Shown one piece after another: positions 1 to 8,700 of a DNA stretch of 18,180 nucleotides. Source of the stretch: Prototheca cutis (taxonomy: Eukaryota > Chlorophyta > Trebouxiophyceae > Chlorellales > Chlorellaceae). The notes under the pieces are model-generated. The model was not told the DNA's origin and ran no database searches. It saw only the letters and a list, made by a program, of their open reading frames with translations. Positions within the stretch are counted from its first letter, which is position 1, and every line of letters starts with the position of its first letter. Made by a program: the position numbers and the translations under genes. The stretch lies in the NCBI GenBank assembly GCA_002897115.2, contig BCIH01000019.1, positions 112,519 to 130,698 of the forward strand. The letters are read 5' to 3'.

Positions 1-14
1 CACACACACACACA

Positions 15-242
15 GGGAGCACACCGTTGAGCAGCGAAGCATGCTTGAGCCCCGATCTCTGGAGCATGCTGTGCGCGCCAGACTCCGGTGCCGCAGGGTT
101 GCCGCCCAGCTCGCTGAGCGGTCGGGCATTGCAGCACCAGCCAAAGCCGCAATTGCTACATGCCGGAGCGCCGGCGCTGTATACTTCGTTCGGAACGGGG
201 CTGAATGGAGGGAGCCCCGTCTGGGGTGGGTCTGATAACTAG
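15..242 (+). CDS. Possible 3'-terminal exon of an unidentified gene cut by the window edge
   Basis: A (CA)7 tract at 1-14 runs straight into an AG that could be a 3' splice site, and two plus-strand frames stay open to about 235-242. One frame (stop near 240-242) is rich in Ser, Pro, Gly and Leu and ends in VWGGSDN. The other (stop near 233-235) is Arg/Ala-rich. I recognise neither, and no upstream exon is available to fix the frame. Similar pyrimidine/CA-rich acceptors elsewhere in the window make a last exon plausible. Chance open frames in GC-rich DNA are equally possible, so this is only a candidate. Confidence 0.22.
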   Translation, partial: GSTPLSSEACLSPDLWSMLCAPDSGAAGLPPSSLSGRALQHQPKPQLLHAGAPALYTSFGTGLNGGSPVWGGSDN

Positions 243-1615
243 GATTTTCTCCCGTCTGTCCGTTCCAGAACGAGGTGGTGGTGCCACCATTCTTTCTTTC
301 CATCATAAACGCCTTGCGTTGTTTCGTTAACTCCAAACCTCTTGCGGCGCATGTGCCGCCGTGAAGTTTGGCCTTGGCCCAGCTCAAGCCCCCTCATGCA
401 GCTGGTGCTGTGCTCGGGGAGTTGAAGTCGTCGCTTACCGGGAGCCCCACCGGCGCCTGTTGGCAGGACAGACCTTGAGCGCACAAGGGCCTCCTCGTCC
501 CCACCTCGTGTGCACAGGCGCATGTGGCGCATTCATTGCACTTGCCCTTTCGTAATGCGGGGAGCATTTATTCCTCCCAAACTCACCTCTACACACATCC
601 CCGCACGGATGAGCTTTTTGTGCTCGGTTGTATGGCGGAGCCGTGTGCGGCTACGGACACGCCGCATCCTGATTCATACCTGTTTTCCCGAAATATCAAA
701 CTGCGTAGAGAACTGTTGCCTTCCCACCCCATTCTCGCGACCCGGGNTGGTTGCATGCGTCGCCTGGCTGTCGCCAGCGGTTGGGCCCCTCTTGGAACTC
801 GCTCCGTTGGGGACAATAATCCCGGCACCTGCAGGCCGTGTGCCTTTTTCTGTTGGGCTCATGCCATGGGTTGTGCTTGGAGCCCGGGTCCTCTGCCTCT
901 CCACATGCCTGTGTGGGTGATCCCCATTCTCCGCTGCAATGCACGCTGCACGTGGCTGGCTGTCCGCACAGCCTCTGGACCGGTGGGCTCGGCTCCACAT
1001 GCCTCCCTGGCTGTCTTCTTGTCGGTCCACAATGAGCATGCTCCTTTTACCATGCAGAATAAATGACCATGATGATGATGATGATGATCCATGAATGAAA
1101 GACGTGAGAGCAGGATATTTTTCTCCAGTCTCTCTTCTCGTGATCTTTCGCCCCACTTTTCTTCGTTTTTCACACTCAATATGCCATGGCCACGCGGCTC
1201 GGTTCGTTGGCCTCGTCTTTAGCTTTCGTCCCCGGGCACCACCTCTACTGTGGCAAGTCCAGGGAAAGCGTGGTGAGGTCGAAAGAACCGCATATCATTC
1301 CTTTCCCCGCGAAACATCTTGAAGTTCCCATCCCCCCAGGCTTTTTGAAAAGACTGATGGCACCGGCATGCATCCGGGGGGAAACCTAAAACCATGCAGC
1401 CATGGGCCCGATGGCCAGACTTGAGCAGCCGGGACGTCCTGAATGATAATTGATGCAACGATACCACAAACAAACTTAGGGGTGCAAAGAGCCAGTCGCT
1501 GTGTGCGCGCTCAGAGCAGAGCAGCAGAGATGGGAGTTGGTGATGATCTTGCGCTGCCCATGAGACGGAAAAATGGACCTCGGGATGGTGCAAAGTGGCA
1601 TTCTTGACCTCCGTA
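243..1615. other. About 1.4 kb without a supportable gene
   Basis: Several ORFs of 60-180 codons overlap on both strands here, but none shows a recognisable motif, plausible splice phasing or family resemblance. The right part must include the 3' UTR of the minus-strand glycosyltransferase gene that stops at 1616. A short (ATG)n trinucleotide run lies near 1066-1088. An AATAAA hexamer at 1058-1063 could be a polyadenylation signal for a plus-strand transcript, but it may be chance. One N is present near 747. No tRNA-like or other RNA fold was recognised. Confidence 0.5.
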
Positions 1616-3306
1616 TCAGCTTCCATGCCCTGAGTCCGTGACAATGGCGCGTCCATTTGCGATGTGTAACCGTCCCCATGCATCGTCTTTGCGGCCGGCC
1701 CTTGCGGCGTGCTTGCTTGCTGGGGCCCAGTCCACCTGTACGTCCAGCCACACGCCGGGGTCTAGACCGAGTGCGTCATTTCCCTCGGTGCCACCCCTCT
1801 GTCGCCGCTTGATGGCCGTCTGACAGGGCGTCAGGTCCGAGAACCGGTTGCAGGACAGACGGTAACGTTCTCCCGTCGCCAGGCTCCACGCCTCAGCCAT
1901 CGGTGCAAAACAGCCGGGCCAAGCCGCACGATCGGGCCGCACGGCAAAGCTAGACACCTCACCCATGTGCCGGAACAGGTTGTACCTGTGCATGCGAAGA
2001 GGGGGGGTCACGAAGGGCAACGATGTTGTATTTGGGGCACTATGATGATGACGTCGCCAGGAGACTCATGCCCGCATGTCCACTGCCCTATCCATGGCAT
2101 TGTAGAACGCACACCTGTACACGACGTAGGGCCTCTTGCGGCCCTGGGCATCGACTTGCTGCCCAGCCCATTCCGGCCACAGCAAGTCGGGAGGCAGTAA
2201 TGTGATGTGTTCCCTGCGGGGGAAAGGAAGGTGGGCAGAGGTTGCCAGTCTATCGCAGGGGTCTTGTCCGTCCAATGGCATGTGCCATACGCGGTCCCCA
2301 TCTGGTCCCCAGAATGTCAAGCTGTTCTTTGCCACCCCTTGCGATTGTGACCCAGTGTCTGGTCCTGACTCCAACTTCCACGCCCAAAAAAGTTGACCGA
2401 CTCACCAGAGGTAGCGTTGGAGGCTTGGAATGTCGGCGTCATGCAGAAGCAGGCCGTTCATACCGTAAGACACCCGCAGCGCCGCCCAGCCCGCCGTGAT
2501 CTGCTGACGGGATGCCTTGGCTGCCGCCACTTGCAGTGCCCGCAGCGCATGGGGACAGACTTCAAAGTCATCCTAGTTGTTTGGGTTTGGGTTGATGGGT
2601 CCGGGTGAGCCAGGCAGGAACCGTTCCCTGATGCATGATGTTCCGGGAAGGAACCCTAGATCTTTCCCCAAAATCCTACACCACAGACCTCCATGAAGAG
2701 ATAGAAACGGGAACGGCCCTTGGCTGCATTCAGCAGCGTCAGCAAGTCACATGTCTGTTTCCGGACATGCCTGTTCAGGTTTTGTGTGTGTTTATGGGGG
2801 GTTGTTTAAAGAAAATACCCCTTGCTGCATGCATGCACGCATATTTTCTTTTTACCTTTTTTTGGGGTGTGTGGGGGGGGGGGGGGGGGGTTGTTCCCTC
2901 GCCTCCCACAAACAACTCAACGCAGTCACGCACCTTCCTGGGCGACTGGTGGGGTTGTTGAGGTCGTCTGGGTCTGCGGCGTCGGGTGTGGGGTCTTGGC
3001 ACGTGCCCGGGTTGTCGAGCCATGCAATGTACCGCCGGGCCTTGATGGCAAAGGCATCGCCGCCTTCCGCTGCACGTGCCCGCAGCTGCTCAAACTCAGG
3101 GTGCCCGTCAGGGTCATTGTTCATCACCAGCACCTGTACCTGACCACTCCAGAGATCTGCAGCAGTAGTGAGGATGAGGAGGCTTGGTCTCCCAATTCGA
3201 TGTAGGAACGGTGTTTGTGGTTGGCGCTGGCAGTGTGGCATGCGTTGAGCCGGCACCCCACACAGAAATTGCGTGTGACGGCTGACCGACAGGGAATCTC
3301 CCACCC

Positions 3307-3383
<77 letters not shown>

Positions 3384-3738
3384 CCAATCACAGCCATTCT
3401 ACCCCGTCACCATCGCTGTCCAGTGGCAGCTCTTCCAGCAGCGACACCAGCGTGTGGTTGAGGTAATTGGGGTAGCCCTTGCGGGCTACCGTGGGGATGC
3501 CGATGGTCAGCCAGGTTTGGCTGCGGGTGGCAACCTCCACCCGTCTTTCAACCTCCAGGAGCCGGGCGTTCAGGTCCCCCACGTGGGTAACAGGGGTCTT
3601 GGCGGCAGGGCCGGCGGTACGCCAGCGGGAGACGAGGAGCAGGAGGAGCACACCATTCAAACCCAGGCTCACCACCTGCCACAGAGGGGCCAGGCCTCCC
3701 AGGGCCCCGCGTTTTCTGGGGCCGGCTCGATCGAGCAT
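1616..3738 (-). CDS. MGAT4-like glycosyltransferase (GT54 family), type II Golgi membrane protein
   Basis: Six exons on the minus strand (3738-3403, 3139-2934, 2770-2689, 2572-2406, 2213-2115, 1985-1616) join in phase to 419 aa. Family members (alpha-1,3-mannosyl-glycoprotein 4-beta-N-acetylglucosaminyltransferase, GnT-IV) add a branching GlcNAc to N-glycans in the Golgi. Seen here: a short basic N-terminus, one hydrophobic anchor at about residues 20-40 (GLNGVLLLLLV), a stem, then TWLTIGIPTV at about 75-84, which matches the start of the GnT-IV catalytic domain. VQVLVMNND follows at the family's spacing. FYLFMEDDF carries the EDD metal/nucleotide motif and is split by an intron directly after the first Glu. 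PPDLLWPEW and YNLFRHMGEVSS match the family's later conserved blocks (PxDWLL and LFQHxGxxSS). Animal enzymes are about 530 aa, so this one is compact, mainly because it has a shorter C-terminal tail. Its substrate is inferred only. The last exon and the exon 5 acceptor are the least certain parts. Confidence 0.85.
2858..2890. repeat. T-run plus poly-G(18) homopolymer junction in GT54 intron 2
   Basis: A T7 run, GGGGTGTGTG, then 18 G (2873-2890) within the intron 2933-2771 of the minus-strand gene. In the transcript it reads as a C-run followed by an A-run. It belongs to a set of similar junctions in this window. Confidence 0.95.
3309..3382. repeat. (CA)37 dinucleotide microsatellite
   Basis: A pure run of 37 CA units. 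It lies in intron 1 (3402-3140) of the GT54-like gene. In the transcript it reads as a UG/GU repeat starting about 20 nt after the 5' splice site. It generates spurious Cys/Val ORFs on the minus strand. Confidence 0.98.
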
Positions 3739-4066
3739 CTACCCTTTGTCAGACATCACATTGAAAATTTGTCATCACTGCCATACCACGCTGCAAAATG
3801 GCCTGTCACAGCATGGGCATTCGCAAACGCGGTCAAGGCTGCAACGGCACCCGAAGAAGCTGCATGCCCGGAATGCCGAGGCGTATCAAACAAGCAACCG
3901 AGCGGAAAAGGCGGGCGTGCAAAAATCTCCTAGGGTTTTATCTAGGAATGCATACAGCTTTTAATAAAAACGCAGTTTTTGTTTTTGTTCTGCTTCGCAG
4001 CAGGCGCCGCAAGCTTGCTGTGGCCGGCATCAGTGCCCGATGTGGATTGCCAATCCCCATGCTCCG
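3739..4066. promoter_or_regulatory. Intergenic region, presumed promoter of the GT54-like gene
   Basis: 328 bp lie between the stop of the upstream minus-strand gene (4067) and the ATG at 3738. On the minus strand there are A/T-rich TATA-like stretches, a TTTTATTAAAA block at about 3971-3961 and GATAAAACC near 3944-3936, which stand out against the GC-rich surroundings. There is no proof of function. The 3' UTR of the neighbouring gene must also fall here. Confidence 0.35.
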
Positions 4067-5465
4067 TTAGTGCGTCGAGACGAGGACGGCGTGGATTGGG
4101 GGCCAACACCGGTCCTGATTCTTGGCCTCAAGATATGCCTGGAGCACAAGGCAGCCCGGGCCCAGCATTCTGCCAAATGCCAGGCCGCCCCGGCACTGGG
4201 GGCCATCCTCACCGCACTCGCCCTGCTCGTGCGTGCACTCGATCACCACATCGCACTCCTCTGGTCCGCCTGCGAGACAAGGTCCGCAGCTCACAGGTGG
4301 TTAAACCCAGAATCTCGTCGTGCGCATGCCCGCACATGCATGCGCCATGCCCGTCCGGGAATAGGGGAACGCGGGTATTTCGAGTGGGTCCCCGTCTGGG
4401 CATGGGCTGCCCGACCCACCCAAAGTCCGGCGGCCCACCGAGCTATCCCAGGCAAAGCAGCAACCCATAAGCTCTCCAACTTACCAAAGACGGGTTGGGG
4501 TCCAATGTGAGCCTCGCAGCTCAACACCACGGGGCTTGCAGAGGAGCCCAGGGTCAGCCTGCCACCAATGGTGCCCGTGTCAGCGTGCTTGTTCAGGCTC
4601 AGGTGCAAGCCAACCGCAGGCAGAGATCGCACCGTGCCCCAGCCCTCAAAGCTCACGCTCTGCATTGCGGTGGGCAAATCATGGCGTGATCTCAGGCGTG
4701 GAGGTGCTGCAGGGCAGCCATGCTGTTACGCACCCAACCCAGGGCAGCCGTCCCGACGAAGCCTAGGCCTCGCATCCACGCACCAGAGAAGGGCACCGTA
4801 CAAGTTCAGAGAGTGCCGTGCTTGGAGGGGTCTCTCCTGGACCAGCACGTCCCTCTGCCAGTCTCCACAGAGCCTTGATTTCCCTGCACATGCCATGCCA
4901 AAGAAATCCCCGGTTTGGTGTGCGCACTTGCACATGCCTCACTCAGGCACAAGGAACGCACACCAGCGCAACCCGTCGACAATCTCAATGCCCGGCTCAC
5001 ATGGAAGGCAGTGCGGCCATCAAGTATTGCTGTTCAGCATGAGAAAGCGCCTGGATATCTTCCCTGCGGAGCCGCCGAGGGACCGAGAGAGGGTGGTATT
5101 AGAGGGGGTGCTCTTGCATTTGGCGCGACATGAGTCACATGGAACCCCCCCTTCCTGCAGGCACCATACCTGACACTGGAAGCCAAGCTGTGTCTGTCAG
5201 AGTCAAAGGGAAGCAGGCTGTCCCACTGGGGCAGCGTCTCCAGGATGCGCCGCAGCGCTGGGGTAGCGGTGCTGACGGCCCGCTCCTTCACGCTCCGGCA
5301 CCTGAAACGGCAAGATGTGTCATCATTTCTGGCAAGGGCGCATGGGCCCCTCCTCGCGCACGCTGAGCCTCGCTGGGAAAATGAAAAATCATAATGGTAT
5401 GCTACAAAATTATTTGGGCCTACAAGGCCCGACGCCAAGCGCTGAGCAGGGAGCAAAGGGTGCAT
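4067..5465 (-). CDS. Unrecognised protein, five proposed exons (about 299 aa)
   Basis: I do not recognise this protein. The minus-strand model has exons 5465-5170, 5063-5001, 4883-4784, 4722-4485 and 4269-4067. All junctions are GT-AG and in phase, and the stop is TAA at 4069-4067. Best-supported parts: the end of exon 1 (RRILETLPQWDSLLPFDSD), exon 2 (EDIQALSHAEQQYLMAALPS) and exon 3 (EIKALWRLAEGRAGPGE), which look like alpha-helical coding sequence. Exon 4 contains QSVSFEGWGTV and alternating polar/hydrophobic stretches suggesting beta strands. Exon 5 holds a cysteine-rich acidic stretch (PEECDVVIECTHEQGECGED). The N-terminus is uncertain: the frame is open from the ATG at 5465, but an acceptor TTTCAG just before 5316 could instead begin a second exon. 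The intron between exons 3 and 4 would be only 61 nt, and a second donor 18 nt upstream is also in phase. It is divergent from the EF-G gene. Confidence 0.5.
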
Positions 5466-5741
5466 CTTTCCGTGCTCCCTGGTTGCACGGCGGCACTTGT
5501 ACCAGGTTCAGCCCATCTGAAATCCTAGACGGGCTTGAGAATCTATATTTGGGTAAAGCACAAAAAAGAATTATGCGACCTCGACGTGGGGACCTTGTCC
5601 AAAACACAACGCTGCTTGTCGAGGTGACGGGAGGGCGCCAGCCAATGTGCCAATTGACCTGGGTGACTCGTCGGCTTGGCGATGCATGTGAATCGCTCAA
5701 CTGTGCTCCATCGACATCAGTAGATCTGGTATGCAGCCTTC
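5466..5741. promoter_or_regulatory. Divergent intergenic region between the unknown minus-strand gene and plastid EF-G
   Basis: 276 bp separate the two proposed start codons, so this stretch would have to hold both promoters and both 5' UTRs. CTATATTT at about 5541-5548 is a TATA-like element for the plus strand. No other defined motif is visible. Confidence 0.35.
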
Positions 5742-8700
5742 ATGACCGCCTGCTCCCTCGCTGTCGCATTACATCCAGCCACAATGAGCATGATGCCCTG
5801 TCAGACGAGGCCCCAGCCCGGGATTGTGGCTCCCCTGGCTACTGCTCCTGGTCTGGGTCGGCCAGGGGTGCATGGGGGTGCTGGCCTGCGGCGTGGGTTT
5901 TTCATCCACAGCCTCCTCGCCCCACAGGTACACCGATGCAGCGTGTATCACATGGAATGTACATGATTGGAATTTTAGGCTCGACCTCATGCCGTCGCTC
6001 GCGGCTGTGTTCCGCTGCAGGTGCAGAGGCCCTGGCACCGAGCAAGCTGGCGTTCTGCCGGCGAGTCCCGTCGCCCGCTGGGCCTGCGGGCCGCTGGGGC
6101 GGCCGACGGACGTGAGTATCCTCTGGATCTTTACAGGAACATCGGCATCATGGCACACATTGATGCTGGCAAGGTGGGCAATGTGCCGTGGGTGGCGTTG
6201 GCTTCGATGGGAGGCCACAACTGTGCAGTGCAGGCGGCGTCGCGGGCTGTTGTCCACTCCCGACTGTAGGCAGTCCCCGTGCGACACCTACACTGGACGG
6301 TTGGATCTGCACCCATGCCAACGTACATTATTGACGACCGGAAAGCGCGTGCAGGGCTCCCTGAGCAAATATCCAACCCCCAGTTGAGCCCCGCAGACCA
6401 CGACCACAGAGCGCATCCTCTACTACACCGGCAAGTCTTACAAGATTGGCGAGGTGCATGAGGGCACGGCCACCATGGACTGGATGGAGCAGGAGCAGGT
6501 ATGTGGTATTTGGGGGGGGGAGGAGTTGATGAGATGGATTGTGGGGGTAAGGGAGGTGATCTAAAGGCATGCAGGCCCCACCCCACCCCTGTCTGGAATT
6601 GCAGAAGTGAACGTGAAGCAACATGCCCTCTCCTCATTCCTCCCACCCCCCCCCCCCCCCCCCCCCCAAAAAAAAAGCATACAAACACTCGATTGTCAAC
6701 GCCGCATGCTGCAGGAGCGTGGTATTACGATCACGTCTGCGGCGACGACGTGCCACTGGAAGGGCCATCGTATCAACATCATCGACACCCCCGGCCACGT
6801 GGATTTCACGCTCGAAGTCGAACGTGCACTTCGCGTGCTGGACGGTGCGGTCGCCGTGTTTGACTCCGTGGCAGGCGTCGAGCCCCAGTCNGAGACCGTC
6901 TGGCGCCAGGTCCGCGGGCGTTCTACAAGTAGCTGTGGGTTTTAGGGGGTGGAGATGGTGAGGAGCTGTCAGGGAAGGAGCGAAGGAAGCTGACTCCACC
7001 GTCCTTTCAACCAACTCCACCCTCCCCGGCCGCACGTTCCAGGCGGACAAGTATGGCGTGCCGCGGATTGCCTTTGTGAACAAGATGGACCGTATGGGAG
7101 CCAGCTTCTTCCACACGCATGACACGGCGAGTTGGGGGCAGTGGCGGTTGGGAGTCTGTTGCGAGTCTGAAGTGGGTGCCAGGTCACAGCAACCGGCGCG
7201 CTCACATGCGGGGGTTGGCACAGCAAGGCATGCTGCTCAGTCGTGGCCCGGCCCTCAGGCGACACACAGTCCCCTGCCCACCTTGCTCAAAGCAGATGGT
7301 GAGCAACCTGGGCTGCTCGCCATTGGTCATTCAGCTGCCCATCGGAGCGGAGGAGACGTTTGTCGGGATCGTGGATCTTGTGGCCATGAAGGCCCTGGTC
7401 TGGAGCGGCGAGGTGGGTTTGTCTATCGGTTGAGTGTCGGTTTGCTGATAATGGTGCATGGGGCTGGGGTGGGGCGATGACAGGCCGTGCACGCTTTCTG
7501 TCGACTGGTCAATGTGCATGCACACGGCCCCATTTCTGCAGGAGCTGGGTGCCAAGTGGGACGTCCAGGACATTCCAGAGGACATGCAGGACATGGCGAG
7601 GGTACGTGTGTGTGTGTGTACACTTGGTGAACGCTCGTTACCAGCCGTGCATCGTCGCGCATGCAACGCGGAGAATGCCAAGCCATTGGCCTGCACCACA
7701 CTTGCTTGCCCCCCAAACAACCCTGTGGCCCCAATGCAGGAGTACCGCGAGAGGCTGGTGGAAGCTGTCGCTGAACTGGACGATGATGTCATGACGGCAT
7801 ACCTCGATGTGCGTCTGGCGGTGGGATTTATCTTTCTTTCTGACTGTCGTTCATGCCACCTCAAGGGGCGGAGACAGCAATCTGTGTGCCAGGCCTGCTG
7901 AAAATCAGTGAACACGGGCTGAGCTTTCCGCCCATCCATGACCCCCTGGTGCGCCCCACCACTCTGCCCATCACCCAACGTCCCAACATGCACTTTCCCC
8001 GTGCATGCTCGCAGGGCGTGGAGCCCGATGAAGAGACGATCCATGCGCTGATCCGTAAGGGAACCATTGCTGGAACCCTCGTCCCGCTGACCTGTGGCTC
8101 CGGTCTGTTGGTGGCTATGGTGTCGTGGGTGGTGATTGTTTGGGGCCCAAAGTGCAGAGCTTTTGAATCCTGTCGCAAGAAACATCGCCCCCGTCTCCCT
8201 GCCTAGCCATGTGGAGTCTTGACGAGTACCGCACGTAAATCTGTCGATCATGACGCCTCTGTGCATTCTCGCTGCCCACCTCCGCGCAGCCTTCAAGAAC
8301 AAGGGTGTGCAGCCGCTGCTGGATGCCGTTGTCCGGTACCTTCCCTCGCCCCGCGACTTGGAAGACGTCAGGGGCTGCGATGTGTCAGATCCGGACAAGG
8401 TTCGTGGTGGTGTCGTGTGCGCGCGTCATTGGAATTGGAATGAGGCGTGTTGGGGTGGATGGGCTTGTTTTGCCTGTTTGCACTGTGCCCGCGTGGGTCT
8501 TCTGTGTGTGGGAAGCGGCGGTCGTGTGGGGGTGAGCCACTCTCCAACTACCCACTCCACCCCCCTCTAAACACTCAACACCATCCATAGGAAATGCGGC
8601 GGCCTGCGGATGATGCCGCGCCGTTCTCCGCGCTGGCATTCAAGATCATGAGCGACCCTTTTGTGGGCTCGCTCACCTTCCTCCGTGTCTACTCAGGGAC

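Noticed and set aside
1058..1063. AATAAA as a polyadenylation signal of the gene at the left edge
   Set aside because: It is more than 800 bp past the candidate stop codon, and AATAAA is not seen after the other genes in this window.
2321..2396. Longer version of GT54 exon 5 starting at 2321
   Set aside because: It is in phase but adds 36 residues and breaks the family spacing between SLQRYL and PPDLLW. Kept only as possible alternative splicing.
3114..3397. Minus-strand ORFs made of repeated Cys-Val
   Set aside because: They are direct translations of the (CA)37 microsatellite inside GT54 intron 1.
6112..6136. GTGAGT...TTTACAG inside EF-G exon 2 looks like a tiny intron
   Set aside because: It is only 25 nt, not a multiple of three, and removing it would destroy the conserved [11 protein letters not shown] reading frame.
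7331..8398. 355-codon minus-strand ORF, the longest open frame in the window
   Set aside because: It lies antisense to seven well-supported EF-G exons and introns and shows no motif; GC-rich codon bias on the plus strand keeps the opposite frame open.
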